Numbered from the stretch's first letter, positions 1 to 8,876 are shown. The stretch is DNA of 57,951 nucleotides from an uncultured Elusimicrobia bacterium (GCA_903881545.1 CAIRTQ010000063.1:1-57951); one strand, 5' to 3'. Translations and numbers: made by a program. The notes: generated from the sequence alone by a model not told the origin.

Positions 1-3000
1 GCCAGAAGGATAGGCATCACCCCGACATTAGCAGGAGCAACATCGTGCCCGGCAGGGCCGCCAGCGGACAAAAACTCAGCGATCTTGCGCAAGGTGCGCA
101 AGGTGCCCAGATGCTCGGGCTTGACCTTGGGGGCTTGCGGCAGCTTCTCCTGAATGGCGGAAAGGATTTCCACGCGCTTGATGGAATCGATACCCAGGTC
201 CGCTTCCAGGTCCATGTCCGGGTTGAGCGACTCCGATGGATAGCCGGTCTTCTCCGAAACAACGGCCAACAGGACTGGCATCACGCCGGAAGCGGCAGGT
301 CGCTTCGCCTCAAGTACGGGAACCGGCTGCAGGACGGGAACCGATGGCAAGGCCGTAGTTGTGACCTGCCCGGAAAGGATGCCATGCTGCTGCTCGACCA
401 AAGCCTGGAAGGACTTCTGGATCGCCTCTTGCCCCTGGAGGAATCGGGCATGCAGGTCGGCCGTCTGCTCCTGGAGCCTCTGGAGGGCGGTCATGCTCTC
501 TTGGGCGGATTGCAGAGCGGACTGCGTCTGAAGCGAGGGCGCCGTGAACTGCTGCGGCGGCAAGGCCGCCGCGGGAAGAGGCGGAGCCTTGAGCGCCGGC
601 TCCTTGCGCGAACGGTAGTTCGCCCCGGTCAGCTTGACCGAGAACTTCGGCTTCTTCTTCTCCGCCAGGGCCCGCACCGCTTCCTCGCCGCCCTGCCACA
701 AGCCGAGCCTCACCGGGTAGCCCGCGGCCGCGAGCTGCGCCAAGGCCCGGCCCAGATCTCCGACGCCGTTGCGGCGCCCCGCCGAGCGGTCCAAAGCCAA
801 GGCCGTGAACTCCTGGCCCTGAAGTATGGCGCGGACCAAACCCGTCACCTTGTTGCCCGGCCCGACTTCCAAGAAGGTGCGCGCCCCCGCGGCGTGCATG
901 TTCTCGACCATGGCGACGAATTCCACCGGCGAGACCAGCTGATCGGCCAGCGTGTCGCACGCGCTCTGGGCCGCCTCAGGGTAGAGCTGTGCCGTCTTGT
1001 TGGCATAGACGGGGATATCGCCCTTGCGCAGGCCCAGCTTCTTCATGGCGGTGCGGAATATTTTCTGCGCTCCGGCGACCAAGGGGCTGTGGAAAGCGGC
1101 CGAGACCTGCAGTTCCACGCAGCGCAGTCCGCGCTTGCCGAGCGCCTCGGCGGCGCGGTGGACGGCCTCTTTCTTGCCGGAGAGGACAGCCTGGGTCGGG
1201 GTATTCTTATTGGCCACGACGAGATCGATATGCTCTTCCTTCAGCATGCGGTCGATGTCCGCCAGGGGCGCGGAAACGGCGAGCATGCCGCCGCCGTCGC
1301 CGGCCACTTCGGCCATGAGCTTGCCGCGCAAAGCCGAGACCTGATGCAAGGTCTTTTCGTCGTAGCGGCCGGCAGCGCAGAGCGCGACGAGCTCCCCATA
1401 GGAGTGCCCGGCCAGAGCCTCGGGCAGAAGGCCGAAATCGCTGAGGATCCGGTAAGCACCGTAGCTCACCATGCCCAAGGCCGGCTGGGCCGCGCGCGTG
1501 TCGCGCAAGGCCGCTTCCTGACGCGCCTTGCCCTCGGCGCTGAAGGCCGGCGGCGGAAAGACGATGTCGCTGAGGCGGCCGTTCTCGAACGACTCGTCGG
1601 CCGCGGCCAAGGTGTCAAAGGCCTTGGGGAACTGGCAGACCAGGTCCCGGCCCATGCCCACATACTGCGAGCCCTGGCCCGGAAAGAGCATGGCGAGCTT
1701 GCCCGGCTTGCCGGCCCCGAAATAGATGCCCTCAGGCCAGGGCCCGTCCTCGGCGCGGCCCAGAGCCTCGCGCGCCGCAGCCAGGATCTTGGCTAAGTCC
1801 GCTCCCTTCTCGATGACCAGACAAAGGCGCGCCGGTGCATTGGCGTCGAACTGAGTCCGGGCCGCGGCGGCCCGCACCCGCAGTTCGTCCCAGGACAGGC
1901 CGGCGTCCCAGCCCGCCAGCGCCGCGGCCAAGGCCTCTTTATCGGCGCCGCATAATCCGATGATCTGCGCCGAGCCGTCCCAATCCACCGCGGTCTTGTC
2001 GGGCTGATACTCCTCAAGCACGGCGTGGAAGTTGCTGCCGCCGAAGCCCATGGCGCTGACCGCGGCGCGGCGCGGGTGCGCGCCCTTGAGCCAGGGCCGC
2101 TTCTCGGTATTGAGGTAGAAGGGGGTCTCGGGCGAAGCCAGCGGCTTGATGGGCTCGGCCACCTTGATAGTCGGGGGCAGGACTTTATGATGCAAGGCCA
2201 AAGCCGCCTTGATGAGGCCGGCGGCTCCCGCCGCGGCCTTGGTGTGGCCGATCATGGACTTGACCGAGCCCAAGGCACACCACGGCGGGCGCCCGGCGCC
2301 GCCATGGTTGAAGACCTGGGTCAGGGCGTCAACCTCGATGGCGTCTCCGACCGTGGTGCCGGTCCCGTGCGCCTCCACGAGTTCCACGGTCTCCGGGCCG
2401 AAGCCGGCCGTCTCATAGGCCGCGCGCAAGGCGCCGGTCTGGCCCTCGACGCTCGGCGCGTAGATGGACTTGCCCCGTCCGTCCGAGGAGGAGCCCAGGC
2501 CCTTGAGCACGGCGTAAATCTTGTCCCCGTCGCGCTCCGCGTCGTCAAGGCGCTTTAAGACCAGCATGCCCAGGCCTTCGCCCAGGATGGTGCCGTCGGC
2601 CTTGGCGTCGAAAGGCCGCGCGTCTCCGGTCGCGGAGAGGGCCGGGGTCTTGCTGAAGCACATGAACATGAAGATGTCGTTGAAGCAGTCCACGCCGCCG
2701 GTGACCACCATGGAGGCGCGGCGCGCGGCCAGCTCCAAGCCGGCCAGGTTGAGGGCGGAGAGCGAACTCGCGCAGGCTGCGTCCACGACGCAGTTGGTGC
2801 CGCCCAGGTCATAGCGGTTGGCGATGCGGCCGGCCACCACATTGCCCAGCAGTCCCGGGAAGGAGCTTTCCTGCCAGGGCACATAGCCTTGCTTGATGCG
2901 CTCGACGATCCACTCCGCCTGCTCCGCGGGGATGCCAGCCTCGGCCAAAGCCTTGCGCCAGATGGGGTGTCCCAGGCGCGCGCCCAAGGGGATAGCCAGC

Positions 3001-3407
3001 TCCAAGGTTCCGGTGACACCCAGGATCACGCTGACGCGCGAGCGGTCGAAATCGCGGCCTGGGCCGTAGCCCGCATCACGCAATGCCATGCCGGCCGCCA
3101 CCAGCCCCAGAAGCTGGGCGCTGTCCGTGGCCTCCACCGCATTAGGGGCGATGCCGAACTCTGCGGGGTCGAAATCGATGGGCTTGAGGAATCCCCCCCT
3201 CTTAGCATAGGTGAGATCGGGCTTCTTAGGGTCGGCGTCAAAATAGTCCCCGGCGGACCAGTGGCTGGCGGGCACGCCGGTGATGGCGTCCACGCCGCCC
3301 TTGATGTTGCTCCAGAATTCCTCCGCGTCGCCCGCCTGGGGGAACATGCAGCCAATGCCGATGATGGCTACGGGCGGCAGGCCGGCGGAGTCATCTTTTT
3401 TCTTCAT
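1..3407 (-). CDS. pfaA: PfaA-like polyunsaturated fatty acid/polyketide synthase, 3' part missing
   Basis: Large iterative type I synthase that would condense malonyl units into long-chain polyunsaturated fatty acids or a related polyketide. The frame stays open from the ATG at 3407 to the window edge, about 1135 codons. A ketosynthase comes first (residues about 10-455), with the active-site Cys in DAACASS (Cys212) and His in HGTGT (His347) and IGHTK (His388). A malonyl-acyltransferase follows, with GHSYGE near residue 668. A Ala/Gln-rich linker leads to an acyl carrier domain, where DLGIDSIK carries the phosphopantetheine Ser near residue 1073. The last residues restart the VMPILL motif that opened that carrier domain, so a second tandem ACP begins at the edge, as in PfaA. 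The gene begins 7 bp after pfaD stops, with a weak AGGCG ribosome site. The full domain tail (KR, DH) lies outside, so PUFA versus other product cannot be decided here. Confidence 0.9.
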   Translation of the reverse strand, partial: MKKKDDSAGLPPVAIIGIGCMFPQAGDAEEFWSNIKGGVDAITGVPASHWSAGDYFDADPKKPDLTYAKRGGFLKPIDFDPAEFGIAPNAVEATDSAQLLGLVAAGMALRDAGYGPGRDFDRSRVSVILGVTGTLELAIPLGARLGHPIWRKALAEAGIPAEQAEWIVERIKQGYVPWQESSFPGLLGNVVAGRIANRYDLGGTNCVVDAACASSLSALNLAGLELAARRASMVVTGGVDCFNDIFMFMCFSKTPALSATGDARPFDAKADGTILGEGLGMLVLKRLDDAERDGDKIYAVLKGLGSSSDGRGKSIYAPSVEGQTGALRAAYETAGFGPETVELVEAHGTGTTVGDAIEVDALTQVFNHGGAGRPPWCALGSVKSMIGHTKAAAGAAGLIKAALALHHKVLPPTIKVAEPIKPLASPETPFYLNTEKRPWLKGAHPRRAAVSAMGFGGSNFHAVLEEYQPDKTAVDWDGSAQIIGLCGADKEALAAALAGWDAGLSWDELRVRAAAARTQFDANAPARLCLVIEKGADLAKILAAAREALGRAEDGPWPEGIYFGAGKPGKLAMLFPGQGSQYVGMGRDLVCQFPKAFDTLAAADESFENGRLSDIVFPPPAFSAEGKARQEAALRDTRAAQPALGMVSYGAYRILSDFGLLPEALAGHSYGELVALCAAGRYDEKTLHQVSALRGKLMAEVAGDGGGMLAVSAPLADIDRMLKEEHIDLVVANKNTPTQAVLSGKKEAVHRAAEALGKRGLRCVELQVSAAFHSPLVAGAQKIFRTAMKKLGLRKGDIPVYANKTAQLYPEAAQSACDTLADQLVSPVEFVAMVENMHAAGARTFLEVGPGNKVTGLVRAILQGQEFTALALDRSAGRRNGVGDLGRALAQLAAAGYPVRLGLWQGGEEAVRALAEKKKPKFSVKLTGANYRSRKEPALKAPPLPAAALPPQQFTAPSLQTQSALQSAQESMTALQRLQEQTADLHARFLQGQEAIQKSFQALVEQQHGILSGQVTTTALPSVPVLQPVPVLEAKRPAASGVMPVLLAVVSEKTGYPSESLNPDMDLEADLGIDSIKRVEILSAIQEKLPQAPKVKPEHLGTLRTLRKIAEFLSAGGPAGHDVAPANVGVMPILL

Positions 3408-3414
3408 ATCGCCT

Positions 3415-4926
3415 CTAGCCGAGAAGTTTCCGTAAATCCTCAATACGCCGCGGCGCGAAAGCCGCGGCCCGGGGCTCGACGCGCGCGCCCTGGCAGCGCA
3501 GGCCGTGCACGCGGGTCAGGTACGCCGCTCCAGTCATGATGTTGAGGGCCACCACGGCGGCGCGGCGCTCGCTGGGGTCTTCTAAAAAGCTGCCCTTGGC
3601 CCATTCGTTGAAGGCGCCCATGGCCGGGCCGCACCAGACCTGGTAGTCCACCTTACGGTCAGGCTCGCCAATGTTGGCCCAGCGCGAAGCCTGCCCCAGG
3701 TACCAGCGGAAGACCAAGGCCATCTTGTGCTTAGGGTCGCGCTCGCCGCGCTCGGCCTGGGCCGGGTCGCGCTTGAGGAAATACTCCCGGGTCAGGCGCC
3801 AGATATCATCACAGGGAGCCCGAAAATAATCCCGCTCCAATGTAGCCCGCTGCGCTACGGGAAGAGCTTCGAGGCTCTCGTTCGTCCGGTAGATGTCGTA
3901 AAGCTTGCCCGCGCGCATGGCGAACATGGTGCCGCGCTTCAAAACCTGGACCTTGACCCCCAGCTCGAACATATCCGCGGCCGGGGCCATAGCCACATCG
4001 GCCTGGCCCGCTTCGGCGAGCATCGTGCGGACTGCCTCTGAGGTGCCCGACTCAACGCAGGCTTGATTGATGGAACCGGTCATGACATAGGCCGCGCCCA
4101 TGGCGAAAGCAGCCGCGGCGGCAGTCGGCGTGGCGATGCCGCCCGCCGCGCCCACGCGCACCGGCCGGGCGAAGCAGTATTTCTCCTGTAGCCGGTCGCG
4201 CAAGGCCAGCATCGTGGGCAGCAAAGTGATGGCGGGCCGGTTGTCCGTATGGCCGCCGCTGTCCGCCTCGGCGGTGATGTCGTCGGCCATGGGCACGGCC
4301 TCGGCCATGCGTGCGGTCTCGGCGTCAATATCCCCTTGGTTGACGAGCTCGCGCAAGAAGGACTCGGGCGGCGGGGACATGAAGCGGGTCGCCACCTCGA
4401 CGCGCGAGACCTTGGCCGCCACGCGATTTACGGCGAACACATCGCCCGTGGGCAGGCGCTGGAGGCCTTTGACCCGGTAGCGGACCAGAGGCAGGCTGAG
4501 GTCCAAGTAAGCAGAAGCCTCTATGAGGCGGACACCGCGGCGCAGGTAGAGGTCGGCGACAGCGGCTTCAAGGTTGGGCTCGTTAGGGCTATTGATGATA
4601 TTGAAACCGATCGATGTGGATTTTGGCAGGGCCTGAGCCTGGTCGATGGTCTTTTCAATCTCATCAGGCTGGAGGCCGGCGGCGCCGAAAAAGCCCAGCA
4701 TGCCTTCCTGGGCCAAAGACCCGGCCAAGCGCAGGGAAGAGATGCCGTTGGCCATGGAGCCGCCGGCGTAGGCGTATTTGAGGCCGTGCGCTTCGCGGAA
4801 GTCAGGGTCGCCCAGGTGCTCGGGACGGCACGGAGGCACGACTATCTCGCCGATGCGGGCGGTTTCGCCCAAGGGGAAGAGGGAATCCTGTAGGGTATCT
4901 AGGCCGGCAGGCATGGGCGGGTTCAT
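3415..4926 (-). CDS. pfaD: PfaD-family enoyl reductase (nitropropane-dioxygenase-like TIM barrel)
   Basis: A 503-residue FMN-dependent trans-acting enoyl reductase of the PfaD family, which reduces double bonds on the growing chain for PUFA synthases and some trans-AT polyketide synthases. Recognisable parts are the N-terminal PfaD-specific segment (AYAGGSMANGISS near residue 50), the 2-nitropropane-dioxygenase barrel with FGAAGL, IGFNIINSP and the FMN-phosphate region AAGGIATPTAAAAAFAMGA, and the family's C-terminal helical region ending in a WCGPAMGAFNEW-type motif. Length matches the family. It is the first gene of the operon and ends 7 bp before the synthase start. A TATAAT promoter lies just upstream. 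No strong Shine-Dalgarno precedes the ATG. The pairing of PfaD with the ketosynthase makes both calls firmer. Confidence 0.93.
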   Translation of the reverse strand: MNPPMPAGLDTLQDSLFPLGETARIGEIVVPPCRPEHLGDPDFREAHGLKYAYAGGSMANGISSLRLAGSLAQEGMLGFFGAAGLQPDEIEKTIDQAQALPKSTSIGFNIINSPNEPNLEAAVADLYLRRGVRLIEASAYLDLSLPLVRYRVKGLQRLPTGDVFAVNRVAAKVSRVEVATRFMSPPPESFLRELVNQGDIDAETARMAEAVPMADDITAEADSGGHTDNRPAITLLPTMLALRDRLQEKYCFARPVRVGAAGGIATPTAAAAAFAMGAAYVMTGSINQACVESGTSEAVRTMLAEAGQADVAMAPAADMFELGVKVQVLKRGTMFAMRAGKLYDIYRTNESLEALPVAQRATLERDYFRAPCDDIWRLTREYFLKRDPAQAERGERDPKHKMALVFRWYLGQASRWANIGEPDRKVDYQVWCGPAMGAFNEWAKGSFLEDPSERRAAVVALNIMTGAAYLTRVHGLRCQGARVEPRAAAFAPRRIEDLRKLLG

Positions 4927-4975
4927 TGGTAGCGGCGGGACCAGCCTGCTTCGACTGTTCCTTTCGAGAGATTAA

Positions 4976-5005
4976 ATTATACTCGTTCTGGCGCACTATC
5001 TTCAA
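4976..5005 (-). promoter_or_regulatory. sigma-70-type promoter of pfaD-pfaA
   Basis: On the minus strand there is a perfect TATAAT at 4981-4976 and a TTGAAG -35 at 5005-5000, with an 18-bp spacer. Transcription would begin near 4969, about 43 bases before the pfaD ATG. It overlaps the region just downstream of the MazF-like gene stop, so the synthase operon has its own start rather than relying on read-through. Confidence 0.65.
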
Positions 5006-5016
5006 TTGGAGAACTA

Positions 5017-5373
5017 CTAGGAGGCGAAATTGATTCCGACAGCCGCCAAAATGGCATCAGCGACGGCTTCCAGTGTAGCGGCGGAAACACGGCCGTATAG
5101 CTTCCCAAGGCGCACACTGTCTACGGACCGCATCTGAAAAGCCAACGCGACGGATTCCTGGGGAAGCCCTGCCTCTCCCCTCCGGATGGAACAGGTTCCC
5201 GGCCAACCTAGACGCCCAAGATTTGAGGTCAACGGAATCGCCAGGCGCGTGGATGTATGCCGCGCAAGATCAGGGTTCTGGAAGATAATGACAGGTCGCT
5301 TCAACCCTTGCTCGGAGCCGCGGACAGGCTCAAGGTCTGCCAGATAGACTTCTCCCGTCCGCGGCTGCCTCAT
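5017..5373 (-). CDS. PemK/MazF-family toxin (endoribonuclease)
   Basis: A 118-residue protein with the PemK/MazF opening: GEVYLADLEPVRGSEQ followed by KRPVIIFQN, then a strand ending in AIPLTSNLG and the late RSVDSVRLG motif. MazF-family toxins cut single-stranded mRNA at short sites. The gene is last of three and its ATG overlaps the upstream stop by 4 bp (ATGA), so toxin translation is coupled to the XRE gene. An XRE-type partner is unusual for MazF, whose antitoxins are usually AbrB- or ribbon-helix-helix-fold. Function as a toxin is inferred from family and operon. Confidence 0.85.
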   Translation of the reverse strand: MRQPRTGEVYLADLEPVRGSEQGLKRPVIIFQNPDLARHTSTRLAIPLTSNLGRLGWPGTCSIRRGEAGLPQESVALAFQMRSVDSVRLGKLYGRVSAATLEAVADAILAAVGINFAS

Positions 5374-5867
5374 CGTTCCTTGTCTACTCCATCAAGTTGC
5401 GCGGCCCAATCCCCCAATCCTGCCTCCGCAAGTTCTTGATCTTCCGCGTCGCCAACCGACTCCGGCGCTTTCAAGAGCGCGTGGACTTCAAGTCCGAGCG
5501 CGGACGCCAGCCGCCGCAGAGTGGCCACCTTAGGGATCTGCCTGCCCTTCTCCAGGCGCGCTATGTTAGCGCGCGCGATGCCGCTTTCCTGAGCGAGGTC
5601 TTCCTGCCGCCAGTCTTTTCGATCGCGGGCGGCCCATATCCTCTGTGCGATGGACCACGCAATCACATTGCGAGGCGAGGGCCGCAGTTGAATGGACCTG
5701 CGGCCACGTCGCCGTACCGCATGACCGCCCGTCCCCATCGCGACCAGGGCCTGGATCTGCTCAAAAAGGTCCTGGCTGAAAGCCGCGTCCAAGACCGAGA
5801 CAGAACGCGCCGATTCCGCGATCAGCCGCTGGTCCCGAACGCGCAACAACTCCAGGGTCGAAGGCAT
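5370..5867 (-). CDS. XRE-family HTH regulator, probable antitoxin
   Basis: A 165-residue protein with a Cro/C1-type helix-turn-helix in its C-terminal half: QEDLAQESGIARANIARLEKGRQIPKV is split here as the LAQESGIARANIARLEKG core, followed by the LRRLASALGLEV helix. The N-terminal 70 residues have no clear family. The ATG at 5867 is chosen because it lies one base after the stop of the upstream gene and behind a G-rich ribosome site. An in-frame upstream ATG would overlap that gene. The 3' end overlaps the MazF-like start by 4 bp. It probably neutralises the toxin and represses the operon through the palindrome at 6197-6214. Confidence 0.78.
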   Translation of the reverse strand: MPSTLELLRVRDQRLIAESARSVSVLDAAFSQDLFEQIQALVAMGTGGHAVRRRGRRSIQLRPSPRNVIAWSIAQRIWAARDRKDWRQEDLAQESGIARANIARLEKGRQIPKVATLRRLASALGLEVHALLKAPESVGDAEDQELAEAGLGDWAAQLDGVDKER

Positions 5868-5868
5868 T

Positions 5869-6168
5869 TCACCCCCCCGCCTTCGCTTGAATTCGTTCGA
5901 ACCAGCTGACGCGTTGACGCAGTTCATCCGTGATTCTCGCGTATTCACGCACCTGCTTCTGAAGGTCCTCGTTGACGCGGCGCAACGCCAGGTACTCCCG
6001 ACAAATCAACCCATATTTTTGGCTGAGCTGCTGATACCAAGCCTTCAGGCGACGATGCGCCTCCTGTAGGCTGGCGTTGGTTTGACCTTGGAGGAGATTG
6101 ACGATGATGCTTCCCGCGGTCAATAGCCCGAGCGTGTCGCGCTGTAAGGCTATCCGGCTTCTTGGCAT
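5869..6168 (-). CDS. small coiled-coil protein, first gene of toxin-antitoxin operon
   Basis: A 99-residue protein I cannot assign to a family. It has a hydrophobic stretch near residues 12-24 (LGLLTAGSIIVNLLQG) and then a long, charged, helical region (roughly residues 27-95) with heptad-like leucines, predicted to form a coiled coil. The start at 6168 is set by an AAGGAGGAC ribosome site 5 bp upstream. An upstream ATG would extend into the promoter/operator. Its stop is one base before the XRE start, so the three genes are co-transcribed. It could be a third component of the toxin-antitoxin system or an unrelated passenger. Confidence 0.6.
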   Translation of the reverse strand: MPRSRIALQRDTLGLLTAGSIIVNLLQGQTNASLQEAHRRLKAWYQQLSQKYGLICREYLALRRVNEDLQKQVREYARITDELRQRVSWFERIQAKAGG

Positions 6169-6194
6169 AAGTCCTCCTTCCGGCCTCTTATTCA

Positions 6195-6222
6195 AGTGTA
6201 TCATACGAGATACATTTGTCAA
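6195..6222 (-). promoter_or_regulatory. promoter with embedded operator palindrome for the XRE/MazF operon
   Basis: The minus strand carries a perfect -35 TTGACA (6222-6217), a 16-bp spacer and a -10 TACACT (6200-6195) extended by an upstream TG. The spacer and -10 contain an inverted repeat TGTATC-N6-GATACA at 6197-6214. A repressor dimer bound there would block RNA polymerase. The XRE protein encoded 330 bp downstream is the obvious candidate, giving autoregulation typical of toxin-antitoxin operons. Confidence 0.65.
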
Positions 6223-6276
6223 GGCTCTATGCCACGCCATGGATAGCCCTCCAGCCCGATGAACCTGCCGCACCGC

Positions 6277-6591
6277 CTACGCCTTGGCGGCCGCCTCCTC
6301 GAAGGCCTTGAGAATGGCGGTGGTGGCCACGCGATAGGATTCGGATGTTATCGGGAAGGCCACGTCGTAGTATTTCTTCTCCTCGCCGCTCCAGCGGCGG
6401 CTGGGGAAGGCGACGAAGACGGACTCGGCCCCTTCCTTGGCGACCTTCAGGATGCGGATGTCGCGGATGACGAAGACCCCGCCGATGACGAGTTCCGCGA
6501 AACCCAGCAGTTGCGCGCTTCCGTAAGCCAGCGGGGTACGGCACACTTTGACCCGCGGCTCCAGATCAGGCATCTCTCTTTGCTCACCCAT
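6277..6591 (-). CDS. spoVG: SpoVG-family RNA/DNA-binding regulator
   Basis: A 104-residue member of the SpoVG family, small nucleic-acid-binding proteins that affect septation, capsule and virulence genes in Firmicutes and are found in many other phyla. Seen here are the core FVIRDIRILK, the strand FVAFPSRRW and the C-terminal helix beginning DVAFPITSES, in the family order. The family usually has about 85-100 residues. The ATG at 6591 follows a GGAGGGAGGAG ribosome site. A second Met six residues in is an alternative. The gene stands alone between the toxin operon promoter and the helicase gene. Confidence 0.75.
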   Translation of the reverse strand: MGEQREMPDLEPRVKVCRTPLAYGSAQLLGFAELVIGGVFVIRDIRILKVAKEGAESVFVAFPSRRWSGEEKKYYDVAFPITSESYRVATTAILKAFEEAAAKA

Positions 6592-6704
6592 CTCTCCTCC
6601 CTGCGTCCTTTGGTTGACGGCTTCATGCAGGGTATACGAACGAGGGGCAAAAAAGTTCCATGGGGGAGTACCGACGTCACGGCAGAAGGGTGGGCCCTAG
6701 AGCC

Positions 6705-8609
6705 CTAGGATTCCGGCCACTCGTAGGAAGAACGATGCGCCTCGCGCGCATCCGTGTAATCGATGAACTTCGCGTAAAAAGGATGACACCCGATGGTGGC
6801 CGAATCGCCGATGACGATCAACAACCGCCGCGCCCGCGTCATGGCCACGTTCATGCGCCGCACATCCGACAAAAATCCCACCTCGCCCGTCTCGTTGTTG
6901 CGCACCAGCGAGACGATGGTCACTTCCTTCTCCCGCCCCTGAAAGCCGTCCACCGAGCCGATCTCCAGGCCCGGGATCTTCGCCATCGTCTTGAGCAGCT
7001 TCACCTGGGCCACATAAGGCGCGATGATCGCCATCTTCCGCGGGTCTAAGCCCGACGCCAGAATCCTTTCCATCAGCCGGAGCGCCAGCTTCGCCTCGCC
7101 CAAATTCTCGCGGCTCTCCAAAAGCTCGTTCCACGACTCCGAAAAGCCCGCTCCCGCCGTGTCCACGAAGGTCAGCGGCACCGAGGTCAGGTCGTTGGCC
7201 TCCACGCCGGGAAGCTCCGCCGCCGTATGCTTGCGCACCGACTCGTCCGCGATCAGCTTGCCGTGGTAGAACTGCTCCGAGGAAAAACGCATGATGTCCT
7301 CGTGCATCCGGTACTGCACGCGCAGCAAAGTCTGCAGGTTATCCGGCAGGATATCCTTCAAACGGTCGAACAGCGTGGTGGCAAGCCCCTTATCGGCCGC
7401 TTCCTTGGAATAGATGGTCGGCGGAAGCTGCATCGCATCCCCGGCGAAGACCGCCCGGTCGCCCATGGTCAGCGGGACCCAGGACAAAGGCTCGGTCGCC
7501 TGCGACGCCTCGTCCAAAGCCACTAAATCGAAACGGTTCCTGACCAGGTTGCGCGAAAGGCCGCCGTGGGTCGAAAGCACCACGTGCGCCGAGGCCACGA
7601 TGCGCCGCGAGATCTCGCCTTCCAAATCGCGCGCCTGGCGCCAGAGCTTGGCGATCTCGCGGTCGCGCTGCTGCTTCTCGTCGTAGCCGAACTGCCCCCG
7701 GCCGTGGCGCGAGCCGCGCTTGGCCAGCCGATCCCGCCAGGCGTCAAGCTCCTGCACCTCCCCGTAGGACGGGTCCGCCTCGACCAGCTTAGAAAGATTG
7801 GCGTGGCGCAGGGATTCTAAAGTCCGGGCCGGATGGCCCAGCCGCACCAGGCGCAAGCCCGAGCCCTGCAGCTTCTCCAGGATATTGTCCACCGCGATGT
7901 TGGACGGGGCCGTGGCCAGCACGCGCTCGCCCGCGGCGGCGGCCTGCCGGATGATCTCGACCAAGACCGTGGTCTTGCCCGTGCCCGGCGGGCCGTGGAC
8001 CAAGGCCGTATCCGTGGCGGCGAGGCAGCGCTTGACCGCTTCCTTCTGGAACTCGTTCAAGGACTCGTTGAAGAAATGGACCTTGCGCGCGCGGCGGCGG
8101 TCCGGAGCGGTCTCTCCCAAGAAGACCTCGCGCAGGGCCGCGGTCCGGTTCTTGCGCGCGTCGGAGGCCGTGGCCAGGGCCTTCTTCATGCGGCGGTAGG
8201 TGGCGTCGGAGCCCAGCAGGTCCACCTGGCACAGGCCGCGGTTGAGCTTGGACGGCTCGGGGGAGTTCAAGGCGATGGTGGCCTGGTACTCGTCCACCTT
8301 ATAAAGAGTGCCCTCGAGCGCCGCGGGCTCGCTGCCCATGGGGAAGGTCAGCAGGGCGTTGTCGCCCGCGCCCATGGCATGAAACGGAGACAGTTCCTCG
8401 CCCTTGGGCTGGCGCGAGAGCGTCACCAGGGGCATGCCGCCCAGGCCGCTGCCGATGCTCTCTATGAGCAGGCCGGTGACGGTCTTGCCCAAAGCCTCGC
8501 GCGTGGCCAGCGGGAAGCGCTTGAGCTCGCGGAGGTTCTCCTTCTTCTCCGCGACGCGCTCCATCTCCAGAAGCTCCAGGAGCTTCTCGAAGTGTTCCTT
8601 GCCGGCCAT
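6705..8609 (-). CDS. SF1B DNA/RNA helicase, IGHMBP2/Upf1-like
   Basis: A 634-residue superfamily 1 helicase of the Upf1/IGHMBP2/Dna2-helicase group. Walker A is GPPGTGKTT at residues 206-214 and Walker B is DEASQA near residue 368. Later motifs are QYRMHEDIM, the SVDGFQGREKE motif V and TRARRLLIVIGD motif VI. The N-terminal 180 residues fit the OB/stalk (1B) region of this group. These enzymes unwind or translocate 5'-3' on nucleic acid; bacterial homologues are largely uncharacterised. The gene sits immediately downstream of the DGR template, in the same direction, after a roughly 270-bp structured gap. It might be co-transcribed, but nothing shows it works with the DGR. Confidence 0.9.
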   Translation of the reverse strand: MAGKEHFEKLLELLEMERVAEKKENLRELKRFPLATREALGKTVTGLLIESIGSGLGGMPLVTLSRQPKGEELSPFHAMGAGDNALLTFPMGSEPAALEGTLYKVDEYQATIALNSPEPSKLNRGLCQVDLLGSDATYRRMKKALATASDARKNRTAALREVFLGETAPDRRRARKVHFFNESLNEFQKEAVKRCLAATDTALVHGPPGTGKTTVLVEIIRQAAAAGERVLATAPSNIAVDNILEKLQGSGLRLVRLGHPARTLESLRHANLSKLVEADPSYGEVQELDAWRDRLAKRGSRHGRGQFGYDEKQQRDREIAKLWRQARDLEGEISRRIVASAHVVLSTHGGLSRNLVRNRFDLVALDEASQATEPLSWVPLTMGDRAVFAGDAMQLPPTIYSKEAADKGLATTLFDRLKDILPDNLQTLLRVQYRMHEDIMRFSSEQFYHGKLIADESVRKHTAAELPGVEANDLTSVPLTFVDTAGAGFSESWNELLESRENLGEAKLALRLMERILASGLDPRKMAIIAPYVAQVKLLKTMAKIPGLEIGSVDGFQGREKEVTIVSLVRNNETGEVGFLSDVRRMNVAMTRARRLLIVIGDSATIGCHPFYAKFIDYTDAREAHRSSYEWPES

Positions 8610-8876
8610 CAGGCGTGCCTCATAGGGGCGACTATCTTAGCATTTACGCTTATGCCGGTCGGCCCGGCGGCGAGGGCGCCGCGCCGGCGTTCGAGACCTC
8701 TGATGCTGGCGGTTCTCCGCCCGCCCGAGGCCCTACCAACCGGCGCGGCGCGTTTTGCCTCTTCGTCCATCCCGACACTGCCGTGTCGGGGCGGCGCGGG
8801 TCCGGGGGGCTTTGGTCATGACCTGGGCGCTGGCCCCGAGTCCTTGGACTCGGGACTTCTGGCCAATGGCCGTGAG
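8610..8876 (-). other. structured non-coding region 3' of the DGR template
   Basis: No convincing gene lies here. Two perfect inverted repeats are present: 8835-8854 (9-bp arms CCCGAGTCC/GGACTCGGG around TT) and 8771-8790 (8-bp arms CCCGACAC/GTGTCGGG around TGCC). A smaller GGCC-AAT-GGCC hairpin lies at 8861-8871, directly next to TR. In studied DGRs the RNA 3' of TR is needed for cDNA priming, so this region is the counterpart in position. Neither repeat is followed by a T-run, so they do not look like intrinsic terminators. The function is inferred from position. Confidence 0.5.

Noticed and set aside
45..1796. Long plus-strand open frame opposite the PfaA-like gene
   Set aside because: It lies antisense to a well-supported KS/AT/ACP coding frame, has Arg/Gly-rich composition typical of GC-rich shadow frames and no recognisable domain.
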